Origin: Thiohalocapsa halophila
GTDB taxonomy: Bacteria > Pseudomonadota > Gammaproteobacteria > Chromatiales > Chromatiaceae
Assembly (NCBI RefSeq): GCF_016583825.1
Contig: NZ_NRRV01000005.1
Location: 62,001 to 126,000, forward strand
Length of the DNA stretch: 64,000 nucleotides
Direction of reading: 5' to 3'
The notes under the pieces were generated by a model, which saw only the letters and a program-made list of their open reading frames with translations, had not been told where the DNA came from and did no database searches. This document shows positions 36,911 through 47,384 of the stretch, piece after piece. The position numbers and the translations under genes are program-made. How positions within the stretch are numbered: position 1 is the first letter of the stretch; each line of letters begins with the position of its first letter.

Positions 36911-36946
36911 AAAAAACGCGGCCTTGGCGCCAGCCAAGGCCGCGTT
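36911..36946 (-). terminator. Rho-independent terminator after tRNA-Pro
   Basis: On the minus strand a perfect 14-bp stem AACGCGGCCTTGGC / GCCAAGGCCGCGTT with a four-base loop is followed by a run of six T. It starts 7 bases after the tRNA CCA end. Confidence 0.9.
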
Positions 36947-36952
36947 CTTGTT

Positions 36953-37029
36953 TGGTCCGGGCGGCAGGATTCGAACCTGCGACCCCCACAACCCCATTGT
37001 GGTGCGCTACCAGACTGCGCTACGCCCGG
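36953..37029 (-). tRNA. tRNA-Pro (anticodon GGG)
   Basis: 77-nt cloverleaf on the minus strand. Acceptor CCGGGCG pairs with CGCCCGG, the D stem is GCGC/GCGC, and the anticodon stem CCACA/TGTGG bounds the loop ATGGGGT with anticodon GGG. The T arm is GCAGG-TTCGAAT-CCTGC. The 3' CCA is encoded. It lies downstream of the merR-like gene and has its own terminator. Confidence 0.97.
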
Positions 37030-37102
37030 AAGCCGCCCAGTATACGCAAGCAGCCCCGGCATCTGCAATATTGCGAAAGCCCGCTTGCGCGGACGCGGCC
37101 TG

Positions 37103-37471
37103 CTAGTGCTGCCGCCGCTTCAAGTCGTGCAGCAGGTCTTCGAGCTCCAGGCGCATCTGGCGGATGATCTGGTGGCTTTGTGAGCTGTCGTGCTTGGCGT
37201 TCTCCCCGGAGAGCTGTTGGCGCGCGCCGCCGATGGTGAAGCCCTGCTCGTAGAGCAACGAGCGGATTTGGCGCACCGTGACCACGTCATGGCGCTGGTA
37301 ATAACGGCGGTTGCCGCGGCGCTTGACGGGCTTCAGCTGCGGGAACTCCTGCTCCCAGTAGCGCAGCACGTGCGGCTTGACGTCGCACAGCTCGCTGACC
37401 TCACCGATGGTGAAATAGCGCTTGCCGGGGATCGGCGGAAGATCGTCGACGCTATCGGTCGAGTCCGGCAT
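37103..37471 (-). CDS. MerR family transcriptional regulator (ihfA-linked)
   Basis: 122 residues. The MerR winged-helix DNA-binding region [27 protein letters not shown] occupies about residues 17-43, followed by [33 protein letters not shown]. The C-terminal helix is short with no metal-binding Cys. MerR-like genes of this type commonly follow ihfA in gammaproteobacteria. It overlaps ihfA by 20 bases. Ligand and targets are unknown. Confidence 0.9.
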   Translation of the reverse strand: MPDSTDSVDDLPPIPGKRYFTIGEVSELCDVKPHVLRYWEQEFPQLKPVKRRGNRRYYQRHDVVTVRQIRSLLYEQGFTIGGARQQLSGENAKHDSSQSHQIIRQMRLELEDLLHDLKRRQH

Positions 37472-37751
37472 AGGCTTCGACCCGCGACTTGAGCTTTTGG
37501 CCGGGTCGGAAGGTCACCACGCGGCGGGCCGTGATGGGGATCTCCTCGCCGGTTTTGGGATTACGCCCGGGGCGCTGCTTCTTCTGCCGCAGATCGAAGT
37601 TGCCGAAGCCCGAGAGCTTGACTTGCTCACCGCCCTCCAGCGCCGTACGGATCTCTTCGAAGAAGGATTCGACGACCTCTTTCGCCTCGCGCTTGTTGAG
37701 GCCGAGCTCCTCGTAGAGGTACTCGGCCATGTCTGCCTTCGTCAATGCCAT
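37452..37751 (-). CDS. ihfA: Integration host factor subunit alpha
   Basis: 99 residues. [24 protein letters not shown] at the start and the DNA-bending arm with [20 protein letters not shown]-type sequence are characteristic of IhfA. IHF binds and bends specific DNA sites. It lies downstream of pheT, as usual in gammaproteobacteria. Confidence 0.96.
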   Translation of the reverse strand: MALTKADMAEYLYEELGLNKREAKEVVESFFEEIRTALEGGEQVKLSGFGNFDLRQKKQRPGRNPKTGEEIPITARRVVTFRPGQKLKSRVEAYAGLDR

Positions 37752-37860
37752 AGAGCGTCTCGTTGCAATGCTGCCTGCGGCGGTGGCGTGGCTGAGCTGG
37801 CAGCGCGCGGGTCGGAGCCAGCAAGCCCAGGGGCATCGCGGCCGGGCCGCGACGGCTGCG

Positions 37861-40239
37861 TCAGGCCCGCAGCTCGGCCCCGGTGTCGCGGCGCAGGGCC
37901 GCTAACACCCGCTTGACGACCGCGGCCACGTCATCATCCGTAAGTGTCTGAGAAACGTCTTGTAAAATCAATCCCAACGCCATGCTTTTTCGACTTGAAT
38001 CGACCTTTTCGCCAACGTACACATCAAACAGCACCACTTCGCGCAGCAAATCGCCGGCGGCGGCTTGTACAACATGGCGCAAAGTCTCGAAGGTGACGTT
38101 GGCGTCGACGACAATGGCGAGGTCCCGGCGGATGGACGGGAACTTGGACAACGCGTCGAACGCCGGCCGCGGTCCGCCGCCGAGCCCCGCCGTGGCGAGC
38201 TCGAACAGCTGCACCGTCGCCGGCAGGTCGAGCTGCGCGGCCAGGGACGGGTGAATGGCGCCGACCCAGCCCAAGGCGTCGCCGTTGCGCTCCAGGCGCG
38301 CGCACTGCCCGGGGTGCAGTGCCGGATGCTCGGCGTGCTCGAAGCGCACCGCCTCGGCACAGCCCGCCACAGCCAGCAGCGCCTCCACGTCCGCCTTGAC
38401 GTCGAAGAAGTCCGTCTCGCGCCCCGGTGCGCCCCATTGCTCCGGCAGCACAGGCCCCACCGCCGCCCCGGCCAGCATGGGCTCCTGGTGCAGGTCCTCG
38501 CCGTCCGGGCGAAAGCGCAGCCCGGCCTCGAACAGCCGCACCCGTGACTGCTGCCGGGCCAGGTTCTGGCGCAGCGCCTGCAGCAATCCGGGCCAGAGGC
38601 TGGTGCGCATCACCGACAGCTCCGCGGATAGTGGGTTGGCGAGCGCCAAGGGGGTCTGATCCGGATCGACGAGCCGCATCAGCTCCGGGCTCACGAAGCT
38701 GTAGGTGACGGCCTCGAACCAGCCGCGATCCAGCAGCAGCCGCCGCGAGCGCGCCGGGTCATAGGCCATCTCCAGCGGCGCCCGGGTCACCGCAGCGGAG
38801 CGGGCATGGGTGACCGGGATGCGGTCATAGCCGTGCACCCGCCCGAGTTCGGCGATGACGTCCACTTCCAGCTGGATATCGAAGCGGCTCGCCGGCGGCA
38901 CGGCCTGCCAGCCGTCATCGGTGGCCGTCAGCTGCATGCCGAGTCGCCCGAGGATGTCCGTCACCGCCGCGTCCTCGAAGCCCAAGCCCAGCACCTGCTC
39001 GATGCGGCGGCGGCGCAGCGCGATCGCCGGCGGCTCGGGCAGCTGATCGGCGGCGGCCGCCGCCACCACGGGGCCGGGCTCGCCGCCGCCGGCCGCCAGC
39101 AGCAGCGCCGTGGCGCGCTCCATGGCGCGGGCGCAGCCGGTGGGGTCCACACCACGCTCGAAGCGATGAGAAGAGTCCGTGTGCAGTCCGTAGCTGCGCG
39201 CCTTGCCGGCGATGGCGGCGGGGGCGAAGAAGGCGCTCTCCAGCAGGATGTCGCAGGTGCCCGGGCCGACGGAACTGTCGGCACCGCCCATGATGCCGGC
39301 GAGCGCCAGCGCCTTGGCGCGGTCGGCGATCACCAGGGTGTCCGCCCGCAGGGTCGCCGTCTCGCCGTTCAATAGAGCCAGCGTCTCCCCGTCCCGGGCC
39401 AGGCGCACCGTGATGCCGCCGTCGACTCGCGCGAGGTCGAAGGCGTGCATGGGCTGCCCCAGCTCCAGCAGGACATAGTTGGTCACGTCCACGGCGATGC
39501 CGAGCGGGCGCAGGCCGCTGCGGCGCAGGCGCTCCTGCATCCACAGCGACGTCGGCGCACGCAGGTCCACGCCGCGCACCACCCGGCACAGGTAGCGCGG
39601 GCAGGCCGAGGGCGCCGTCAGCTCGACGGGCACGGCAGCGTCGATGGCCGGCGGCACCGGCGCCATGCGCGGTGCGCGCACGTCCACGCGGTTCAGCACG
39701 CCCACGTCCCGGGCGACGCCGGCGACGCTCAGGCAGTCCGCCCGATCCGGCGTCAGGTCCAGCTCGATGCATTGGTCGTCCAGCGCCATCCAGGCGCGCA
39801 GGTCTTCGCCGACAGGGGCATCGCCGGGCAGCACCATGATGCCCTCGGCGCTCTCAGCGAGGCCGAGCTCCGCCGCCGAGCAGATCATGCCGTGGGACTC
39901 TACACCCCGCAGCTTGGCGCGCTTGATCTTGAAGTCCCGCGGTAGCCGCGCGCCGACGGTGGCCACGGGCACGCGCTGGCCGGCGGCGACATTGGCCGCA
40001 CCGCAGACGATGCCGAGCAGCTCGCCGTCGCCGGTGTCCACCTGACAGACGCGCAGCTTGGCCGCGTCCGGATGCGGCTCCACGGCCTGCACATGGCCGA
40101 CGACAACACCGCTGAAGGCCGGGGCCGCCGGCTCCAGGGCATCCACTTCCAGTCCGGAAAGGCTCAGCTGATCGGCGAGGGCTTGGGTGTCGAGCGGCGG
40201 GTCGACCCATTCCCGCAGCCAGGCTTCGCTGAAGCGCAT
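37861..40239 (-). CDS. pheT: Phenylalanine-tRNA ligase beta subunit
   Basis: 792 residues, the standard gammaproteobacterial size. N-terminal tRNA-binding domain (about residues 40-150, [23 protein letters not shown]), B3/B4 editing domain, B5 domain, core, and C-terminal FDX-ACB domain ([18 protein letters not shown]). It forms the alpha2-beta2 synthetase with PheS. A 241-bp gap with short GCTGGGC repeats separates it from pheS, longer than usual for this pair. Confidence 0.96.
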   Translation of the reverse strand: MRFSEAWLREWVDPPLDTQALADQLSLSGLEVDALEPAAPAFSGVVVGHVQAVEPHPDAAKLRVCQVDTGDGELLGIVCGAANVAAGQRVPVATVGARLPRDFKIKRAKLRGVESHGMICSAAELGLAESAEGIMVLPGDAPVGEDLRAWMALDDQCIELDLTPDRADCLSVAGVARDVGVLNRVDVRAPRMAPVPPAIDAAVPVELTAPSACPRYLCRVVRGVDLRAPTSLWMQERLRRSGLRPLGIAVDVTNYVLLELGQPMHAFDLARVDGGITVRLARDGETLALLNGETATLRADTLVIADRAKALALAGIMGGADSSVGPGTCDILLESAFFAPAAIAGKARSYGLHTDSSHRFERGVDPTGCARAMERATALLLAAGGGEPGPVVAAAAADQLPEPPAIALRRRRIEQVLGLGFEDAAVTDILGRLGMQLTATDDGWQAVPPASRFDIQLEVDVIAELGRVHGYDRIPVTHARSAAVTRAPLEMAYDPARSRRLLLDRGWFEAVTYSFVSPELMRLVDPDQTPLALANPLSAELSVMRTSLWPGLLQALRQNLARQQSRVRLFEAGLRFRPDGEDLHQEPMLAGAAVGPVLPEQWGAPGRETDFFDVKADVEALLAVAGCAEAVRFEHAEHPALHPGQCARLERNGDALGWVGAIHPSLAAQLDLPATVQLFELATAGLGGGPRPAFDALSKFPSIRRDLAIVVDANVTFETLRHVVQAAAGDLLREVVLFDVYVGEKVDSSRKSMALGLILQDVSQTLTDDDVAAVVKRVLAALRRDTGAELRA

Positions 40240-40480
40240 GGATCACATCTCCACTGAGGCAAGCGGCTCTGCGCGGCGCCGCAGCTCTATTAAGGGGGCG
40301 AAGCCCGCTCCACCGCGGGCGCTGGGCGCTGGGCGCCTGACTCCGCACGGCTGCAATTGGAACTGCCGGCGCTTCGTCGTCGTCGGCGCAAGCGTCCGTG
40401 TCAGGGAGCCCGATCATCGACAACGATGACGATACTCACCCGCGGCTCGCTGACGCGTGCGACGCCGCTGTCCGGCCCGA

Positions 40481-41572
<1,092 letters not shown>

Positions 41573-41763
41573 CTAGGGCAGGCGCAAACGCCACCCCCTC
41601 GAGCGACGCCGGTACAACGCCGCAGGTACTGCCGGGAGCGTGCCTCGCCGGCCGTCGAGCCCGTGTCAGTGAGGGCCGGCAGCGCGCGGCCAACCCAGGC
41701 CGAGCGCCGGGCCAGTGCGGCGCGCTGCACCTGCTTGCCGAGCGCGGGCCCCGCAGGATCGCG

Positions 41764-42120
41764 CTAGCCGAGCGCCGCCTTGGCCTGCTCGGCGATGGCC
41801 GAGAAGGCGGCTTCGTCGTGATAGGCGATATCGGCGAGCACTTTGCGGTCCATGTCGATGCCGGCTTTCTGCAGGCCGTTCATGAAGCGGCTGTAGGACA
41901 GGCCGTTCATGCGCGCGGCAGCATTGATGCGCTGGATCCACAGGGAGCGGAAGTCGCGCTTGCGCTGGCGGCGGTCGCGATAGGCGTACTGCCCGGCCTT
42001 GATGACGGCCTGCTTGGCGACCCGGTAGACCTTGCTGCGGGCACCGTAATAACCCTTGGCCTCCTTCAGGACCTTCTTGTGGCGGGCGTGAGCGGTGACG
42101 CCGCGTTTGACTCTTGGCAT
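41764..42120 (-). CDS. rplT: 50S ribosomal protein L20
   Basis: 118 residues opening [19 protein letters not shown] and containing the conserved [22 protein letters not shown]20 is a primary 50S assembly protein and in E. coli represses the rpmI-rplT message. It follows rpmI by 15 bases. Confidence 0.98.
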   Translation of the reverse strand: MPRVKRGVTAHARHKKVLKEAKGYYGARSKVYRVAKQAVIKAGQYAYRDRRQRKRDFRSLWIQRINAAARMNGLSYSRFMNGLQKAGIDMDRKVLADIAYHDEAAFSAIAEQAKAALG

Positions 42121-42135
42121 GGGACGGACCTCCGG

Positions 42136-42333
42136 CTAGCAGTAAGGGATCATGCGACGCGCCGCGCGCACATCGGCCTGGTCGAGCAGGTGCGATTTGC
42201 GCAGATGGCGTTTGCGCTTGCTGCTCTTCTTGGTGAGGATGTGCCGGCGGTGCGAGGCGATGCGCTTGAAGGCGCCGGAGGCGGTGCGGGCGAATCGCTT
42301 CGCCGCGCCGCGGTTGGTCTTGCGTTTGGGCAT
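42136..42333 (-). CDS. rpmI: 50S ribosomal protein L35
   Basis: 65 residues, [20 protein letters not shown], with the usual [10 protein letters not shown] ending region. The ATG is preceded by GGAGAATCCAA. Translation of this cistron is the L20 control point in E. coli; a strong hairpin lies just upstream here. Confidence 0.97.
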   Translation of the reverse strand: MPKRKTNRGAAKRFARTASGAFKRIASHRRHILTKKSSKRKRHLRKSHLLDQADVRAARRMIPYC

Positions 42334-42350
42334 TTGGATTCTCCGTCTAT

Positions 42351-42387
42351 TAAGCCAAAACCGGGCTGCCGCTCGGTTTTCGGCTTA
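42351..42387 (-). promoter_or_regulatory. Leader hairpin upstream of rpmI
   Basis: TAAGCC-x-AAACCG at 42351-42363 is complementary to CGGTTT-xx-GGCTTA at 42374-42387, with a ~10-base loop. It ends 17 bases before the rpmI start. Its place fits an L20-responsive leader or operator hairpin, or an attenuator; no long U-run follows it directly on the minus strand. The role is inference. Confidence 0.5.
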
Positions 42388-42513
42388 TCGGGTTTTGGAT
42401 GCGGCTTGCCGGAAGCCCTGGCCCGGGGCCGCTGGTTGTGGGCTCGCGCTACCTGCGAGCCTTTGCTGCCGGCGCGCTTGGCGCACCGGCGCGACCGGCG
42501 CGATGCGCCGGCG

Positions 42514-43032
42514 CTATTTCTTGCGCGGCCCCAGCACCATGACCATTTGCCGCCCTTCCATCTGGGGCTGCTGCTCCACGGTGCTGATGTCCGCGAGGTC
42601 GCTCTCCACGCGACGCAGGAGCTCGAGCCCCAGCTCGCGGTGGGCGTGCTCGCGACCGCGAAAGCGCATGGTCACCTTGGCCTTGTCCCCTTCGCTCAGG
42701 AAGCGCTGCAGATTGCGCAGCTTGACCTGGTAGTCGCCGATGTCGGTTCCGGGACGGAACTTGACCTCCTTGACCTGTACCTGCTTCTGCTTTTTGCGCG
42801 CCTCGGACTTCTTCTTTTTCTGGTCGAACAGGAAGCGTCCGAAATCCATGAGCCGACAGACCGGCGGCTCGGCATTCGGCACGATCTCCACCAAATCGAG
42901 ACTGGCCTCTGTGGCCTTTTCTTTGGCGGTGCCGAGGTCCACAACCCCGACCTGATTCCCGTCCGCGCCGATCAGGCGGACCTCCTGGGCCGTGATCTCG
43001 TCGTTGACGCGATTGCGTTTTGGTGCAGCGAT
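42514..43032 (-). CDS. infC: Translation initiation factor IF-3 (ATC start)
   Basis: 172 residues if translation starts at ATC (43030-43032), which lies 6 bases after an AAGGAGGAG Shine-Dalgarno. The longer frame to 43089 would run through that ribosome site and is rejected. AUU/AUC/AUA starts are a known hallmark of infC and allow IF-3 to repress its own synthesis. N-terminal [18 protein letters not shown], linker [13 protein letters not shown] and C-terminal domain with [13 protein letters not shown] are standard. Confidence 0.93.
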   Translation of the reverse strand: MAAPKRNRVNDEITAQEVRLIGADGNQVGVVDLGTAKEKATEASLDLVEIVPNAEPPVCRLMDFGRFLFDQKKKKSEARKKQKQVQVKEVKFRPGTDIGDYQVKLRNLQRFLSEGDKAKVTMRFRGREHAHRELGLELLRRVESDLADISTVEQQPQMEGRQMVMVLGPRKK

Positions 43033-43130
43033 AGCAGGCTCCTCCTTACGGAACTCGAAACAAGCAAGCGAACGGGGCGCGATAGTCACCCGGCCGTCGC
43101 CGAATAGCCCCCGGGCCGGGGGCGATGCGC

Positions 43131-45044
43131 TCAGGTCCGCTCGGCGACGGCGGCGCTCAGGATGTCGATGCAGGCCGTCACCGGCATCGCGCCATGGTCC
43201 CGCCCCTTGCGATCTCTGACGGCCACCTCGCCCTGCTCCACCTCGCGGTCACCGACCACCAGCAGGTAGGGTACCCGTTGCAGCGTGTGGGCGCGGATTT
43301 TATAGCCGATCTTCTCATTCCTCAAGTCGAGCTCCACGCGGAATCCCTTGTCATGCAGCGTCTTAGTGACCTCGCGCACGTAATCGGCCTGGCGGTCGGT
43401 GATGTTCATGACCACGGCCTGCACCGGCGCCAGCCAAACCGGCATGACGCCCGCATAGTGCTCGATGAGGATGCCGATGAAACGCTCCATGGAGCCGAGG
43501 ATCGCGCGGTGGATCATCACCGGCACCTGGCGGGTGTTGTCTTCGGCGACATACTCGGCCCCGAGCCGCCCCGGCATGGAGAAGTCCACCTGGATGGTGC
43601 CGCACTGCCAGGCGCGGCCGATGCTGTCGTGCAGCGTGAACTCGATCTTGGGCCCATAGAAGGCGCCTTCCCCCGGCTGCACCTTGAAATCCAGACCCTT
43701 GTCGCGCAGCGCCTGGTCCAGCGCCGCCTCGCCCTTGTCCCAGAGCTCGTCGCTGCCGACACGCTTATCGGGGCGCAGGGACAGCGCCAGCTCGATGCTA
43801 TCGAAGCCGAAGTCCCGGTAGGTCTCGAAGACCATGTCGATGAGAGTCGCCACCTCCGCCTGGAGCTGATCTTCGGTGCAGAAGACATGGGCGTCGTCCT
43901 GGGTGAAGCGGCGCGCGCGCATGAGCCCGTGCAGGGTGCCCGAGGGCTCGTTGCGGTGCACGACGCCGAACTCCGCCAGGCGCAGCGGCAGGTCGTGGTG
44001 GCTCTTCAGACCCTGGTTGAAGATCTGGATGTGCCCGGGGCAGTTCATGGGCTTGATGGCGAAGTCGTGGTCGTCCAGCTGCGTCGTGAACATGTCGTCC
44101 GCGAACTTCTCCCAGTGGCCCGAGCGCTCCCACAGCGAGCGGTCCAGCACCTGCGGCGTCTCGATCTCCTGGTAGTCGTACTCGTCCAGCTTGCTGCGCA
44201 TGTAGCGCTCGACTTCGCGGTAGATGACCCGACCCTTGTGGTGCCAGAAGGCCATGCCGGGGGCTTCATCCTGGAAGTGGAACAGGTCCAGCTGCTTGCC
44301 GAGCTTGCGGTGGTCGCGCTTCTCGGCCTCTTCCAGGCGGTGCAGATAGGCCTTGAGCTCCTTCTTGTCGCGCCAGGCGGTGCCGTAGATGCGCTGGAGC
44401 ATCTCGTTGCCGGCATCGCCGCGCCAGTAGGCGCCGGCCAGCTTCATCAGCTTGAAGCCCTGCCCCAGCTTGCCGGTGCTCGGCAGGTGCGGGCCGCGGC
44501 AGACGTCAAACCACTCGCCCTGGCGGTAGACCGAGACGTCTTCGCCCTCGGGGATGTTCTCGTCGATGATCTGGACCTTATACGCCTCGCCCAACTCGCC
44601 GAAGACGCGCTTAGCCTCCTCGCGGTCCCAGACCTCGCGCTGAATCGGTAGGTCGCGCTTGACGATCTCGTGCATCCGCTGCTCGATGGCTTCCAGGTCC
44701 TCCAGCGTGAAGGGCTCGTCGCGGGCGAAGTCGTAGTAGAAGCCGTTCTCGATGGCGGGGCCGATGGTGACCTGGGTGCCGGGGTAGAGCTCCTGCACCG
44801 CCTGGGCCATCACATGCGCGGCGTCGTGGCGCAGCAGTTCCAGGGCGTCCTCGTCGCGGCTGGTGACGATGGCCACCTCGGCGTCGTCATCCACCACAAA
44901 GCTCGCATCCACCAGCCTGCCGTCAACGCGCCCGGCAAGGGTGGCCTTGGCGAGCCCGGGGCCGATACTCGCGGCGATATCCTGCACCGTCACGGGGTGC
45001 TCGAAGCTCCGCACGGAGCCGTCGGGGAGGGTGATCTGGGGCAT
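43131..45044 (-). CDS. thrS: Threonine-tRNA ligase
   Basis: 637 residues from the ATG giving [14 protein letters not shown]; an extension to 45257 would enter the tRNA-Val gene and is rejected. TGS domain (residues 1-60), editing domain with [12 protein letters not shown] and [18 protein letters not shown], class II catalytic core with [10 protein letters not shown] and the zinc-site residues, and the C-terminal anticodon-binding domain. Located before infC, as in E. coli. Confidence 0.96.
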   Translation of the reverse strand: MPQITLPDGSVRSFEHPVTVQDIAASIGPGLAKATLAGRVDGRLVDASFVVDDDAEVAIVTSRDEDALELLRHDAAHVMAQAVQELYPGTQVTIGPAIENGFYYDFARDEPFTLEDLEAIEQRMHEIVKRDLPIQREVWDREEAKRVFGELGEAYKVQIIDENIPEGEDVSVYRQGEWFDVCRGPHLPSTGKLGQGFKLMKLAGAYWRGDAGNEMLQRIYGTAWRDKKELKAYLHRLEEAEKRDHRKLGKQLDLFHFQDEAPGMAFWHHKGRVIYREVERYMRSKLDEYDYQEIETPQVLDRSLWERSGHWEKFADDMFTTQLDDHDFAIKPMNCPGHIQIFNQGLKSHHDLPLRLAEFGVVHRNEPSGTLHGLMRARRFTQDDAHVFCTEDQLQAEVATLIDMVFETYRDFGFDSIELALSLRPDKRVGSDELWDKGEAALDQALRDKGLDFKVQPGEGAFYGPKIEFTLHDSIGRAWQCGTIQVDFSMPGRLGAEYVAEDNTRQVPVMIHRAILGSMERFIGILIEHYAGVMPVWLAPVQAVVMNITDRQADYVREVTKTLHDKGFRVELDLRNEKIGYKIRAHTLQRVPYLLVVGDREVEQGEVAVRDRKGRDHGAMPVTACIDILSAAVAERT

Positions 45045-45169
45045 GGCTGCTGCCTCGACTGCGTTCAGTGGCGATCGATACGAGGGATCGCGTGATTCGG
45101 CTTCGCCCCCATCGCCTCGGGCCGCCGATGAAGGCGACGAGCGCGACACTGCATCCGGGGCCTTGGTAG

Positions 45170-45206
45170 AAAAAGGAAGGCCGCCAAGCCCAGGAGGCCG
45201 GCGGCC
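45170..45206 (-). terminator. Terminator between tRNA-Val and thrS
   Basis: On the minus strand GGCCGCC (45200-45206) pairs with GGCGGCC (45179-45185), followed by TTCCTTTTT. It lies just past the tRNA 3' end and would end that transcript before thrS. Confidence 0.75.
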
Positions 45207-45212
45207 CGAGTG

Positions 45213-45289
45213 TGGTAGGCGCGAGTGGACTCGAACCACCGACCCCCACCATGTCAAGGTGGTGCTCTAACCAGCTGAGCTACGCGCCT
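45213..45289 (-). tRNA. tRNA-Val (anticodon GAC)
   Basis: 77-nt cloverleaf on the minus strand. Acceptor AGGCGCG/CGCGCCT, D arm GCTC-AGCTGGTTA-GAGC, anticodon stem CCACC/GGTGG with loop TTGACAT (anticodon GAC), T arm CGGTGG-TTCGAGT-CCAC. The CCA end is encoded. Located upstream of thrS. Confidence 0.97.
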
Positions 45290-45431
45290 GCAAGCTGCGC
45301 ACTATAACCCGGCCCGGCGCATCCACGCAACGGTATGGGCATGATCGCATGATCCGCCCCCTGGCCGTCTTGCACCTATTGCAGCATCAGGCTAGCATAC
45401 AGCGTATGTCGCAGCCGACCGGTGTCCGAAC

Positions 45432-45725
45432 ATGCGCATCAACGCCCGTCTCGACAACAACGCGGCGGACAAGCTCGACTATCTCCAGCAGCAGACCGGC
45501 CTTAGCCTATCTGACGTGGTGCGGGAATCCATCGAGCACTACTACGCCGAGGTCCGCCACCGGGCCGAGCGCGACGCCGCGGGCCTGGACGCGCTGGTGG
45601 GCGCCTTCGATGGCAGCGCTGACGCCCCCACCGATCTGTCCGCGGACTACAAGCGTTACCTCTGGGCCGACGACTCGGCACCGGACAGCGGCGATGACGG
45701 CCAAACTAGCCGCGCCGCCGGATGA
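45432..45725 (+). CDS. Ribbon-helix-helix antitoxin (CopG/VapB type)
   Basis: 97 residues. The N-terminal MRINARLDNNAADKLDYLQ plus TGLSLSDVVRESIEHYY is a ribbon-helix-helix DNA-binding fold; the acidic C-terminal tail would bind the toxin. Its stop overlaps the ATG of the downstream PIN gene (ATGA). It probably autorepresses the pair. Confidence 0.85.
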   Translation: MRINARLDNNAADKLDYLQQQTGLSLSDVVRESIEHYYAEVRHRAERDAAGLDALVGAFDGSADAPTDLSADYKRYLWADDSAPDSGDDGQTSRAAG

Positions 45726-46138
45726 TCATCGCCGACACCGGCTTCTGGGTCGCGCTGCTGTTCCGGCGCGACAGCCACCATGCGCTTGCCGCCGAAGCCT
45801 ATGAGCGCTTCCGGGGCCAGCTCATCACCACCTGGCCCATCCTCACCGAGACCAGCCATCTGCTCGCACGGCGCGTCAGCCCCGATGCCGCGCCTGCGCT
45901 GCTGGAGCGCGCCGGACGCGCCTTCCAGGTCTGGGACCTGCCGCCGGATGCGCCGGCGCGGGCGGCACTGCTGATGCGCCGCTACGCCGCACTGCCCATG
46001 GACTTGGCCGACGCCTCCGCCGTGCTGCTCGCCGAGCACCTCGGCGACGGCCGCATCCTGAGCACGGATCGGCGCGACTCCCGGGCCTACCGCTGGAAGC
46101 AGCGCGAGCCCTTTCGCAATCTGTTGCTGCCGGATTGA
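45722..46138 (+). CDS. PIN-domain toxin (VapC-like)
   Basis: 138 residues. Acidic PIN residues: Asp in IIADTGFWVALL (residue 5), Glu in PILTETSHLL (about 44), Asp in MDLADASAVLLAEH (about 97-100) and Asp in STDRRDSRAYRW (about 116-120). Probably a sequence-specific RNase; paired with the overlapping antitoxin. It differs from the VapC-like toxin at 32852, so the two pairs are independent arrivals rather than duplicates. Confidence 0.85.
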   Translation: MIIADTGFWVALLFRRDSHHALAAEAYERFRGQLITTWPILTETSHLLARRVSPDAAPALLERAGRAFQVWDLPPDAPARAALLMRRYAALPMDLADASAVLLAEHLGDGRILSTDRRDSRAYRWKQREPFRNLLLPD

Positions 46139-46280
46139 GGAAGTCCCCGCCGGCGGCGATGTGCAGCCTGTGCACGAGCCCGCCTGCGGCGGGCGGCCGA
46201 GTGAAGCTCGGCACCCCCAGGGCGCCCACGCTTCACGCCAGCCATGGGCCAGCGCCTGAGCCGCTAGGCTCGCGCTCTCT

Positions 46281-46305
46281 CGTGACACCGCTCCGCGGTG
46301 TCACG
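46281..46305. repeat. REP palindrome, copy A
   Basis: CGTGACACCGC-TCC-GCGGTGTCACG, an 11-bp perfect inverted repeat with a three-base loop. It matches the two palindromes that flank the RAYT gene at 51962-52495. A second unrelated palindrome (GGATA-AGCGAAGCG-TATCC) follows at 46314-46332. The remainder of the 322-bp region 46139-46460 has no gene I can support. Confidence 0.9.
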
Positions 46306-46460
46306 CATCGGGTGGATAAGCGAAGCGTATCCCCCGTGAGGCAGGACTGCGTCCTGGGGAGCTCTCCGAGGCGCGTCGCGACAGGCGCCCTGTCCTGCAC
46401 GATCCGATCCGGCGCATGCTAGTCTCGACTCAAGCCGGCCGTCGGGAATCACGCCCCACC

Positions 46461-47357
46461 ATGCCCACAACCGCCGCAGACAACGCCGCCCATGCTGCCA
46501 CCGAGCGCCGCGCCGGCGCCGACCTGGCCGACCCTCCGGACTTTGTGGAAGACACCGACCGGACACTCACGCCGGGCTCCGAAGACGGCCGATACGTCTC
46601 CGAGCAGACCTACTGGGAAGACTACTACTTCGAGTCCGACATCCAATACGAATGGAATAATGGCCGCGTGGAGGAGAAGCCGGTGTCCGACTACGCGACC
46701 ATCCTGGTCTACCAATGGCTGATGGCGCTGCTCAGGCATTACCTGAAGGCCCGGCCCATCGCCACCTACGTGACGCTGAACATGGGCTTTCGCCTGCGGC
46801 TGCCCGGCCGGGTGGTGGTCCGCAAGCCGGACTTCGGGGTGGTCCGTCACGACAATCCGCAGCCGCTGCTGCCCCACGACGCGAGCTACCACGGCGTGTT
46901 CGACCTCTGCGTCGAGGCCCTGCCCGAGCTCAAGCGGCGCGACATCGAGCGCGATGCCGTCACCAAGAAGGGCGAATACGCCGCCGCCGGCGTGCCCGAG
47001 TACTACATCCTGCATGCCGACCCCGAGCACCAGGCTTTCTTCACCCGCACCGAGTCGGGCCTGTACGTCCCCATCGAGCCCGCCGACGGCGTCATCCACT
47101 CGCAGGTGCTGCCGGGCTTCCGGTTCCGCGGCTCAGACCTGACCGCGCAGCCCGACGACGAGGCGCTGCGCGATGATCCGGTGTATGCCGACTTCGTGTT
47201 GCCGGGCTGGCGAGCGGACCGCGAGCGGGCCGAGGCCGAAGCTGCCCGCGCCGAGGCCGAGGGCGCGGCGCGGGCCGACGCGGAAGCCCGCGCCCGCGAC
47301 GCCGAGGCGGCCCTCGCCCGCCTGCGTGCCCGGCTCGACGACGCGCAGGGCGACTGA
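46461..47357 (+). CDS. Uma2 family protein with charged coiled-coil tail
   Basis: 298 residues from the ATG giving MPTTAADNAAH; an upstream start at 46416 is possible. Core: YFESDIQYEWNNGRVEEKPV, VVRKPDFGVVRHDNP (acidic residue), then KKGEYAAAGVPEYYILHAD with the Lys and GVPEY signature. The last ~60 residues are almost purely Ala/Glu/Arg/Asp and should form a coiled coil. It is a paralogue of the gene at 49266, sharing long identical stretches. Uma2 function is not established. Confidence 0.85.
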   Translation: MPTTAADNAAHAATERRAGADLADPPDFVEDTDRTLTPGSEDGRYVSEQTYWEDYYFESDIQYEWNNGRVEEKPVSDYATILVYQWLMALLRHYLKARPIATYVTLNMGFRLRLPGRVVVRKPDFGVVRHDNPQPLLPHDASYHGVFDLCVEALPELKRRDIERDAVTKKGEYAAAGVPEYYILHADPEHQAFFTRTESGLYVPIEPADGVIHSQVLPGFRFRGSDLTAQPDDEALRDDPVYADFVLPGWRADRERAEAEAARAEAEGAARADAEARARDAEAALARLRARLDDAQGD

Positions 47358-47384
47358 CGCGCAACCCGCGGCGGCAGCAGGGCT

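Noticed and set aside
43131-45257. Extended ThrS start at 45257
   Set aside because: The extension would translate through the tRNA-Val gene and its terminator; the ATG at 45044 matches the TGS domain start.
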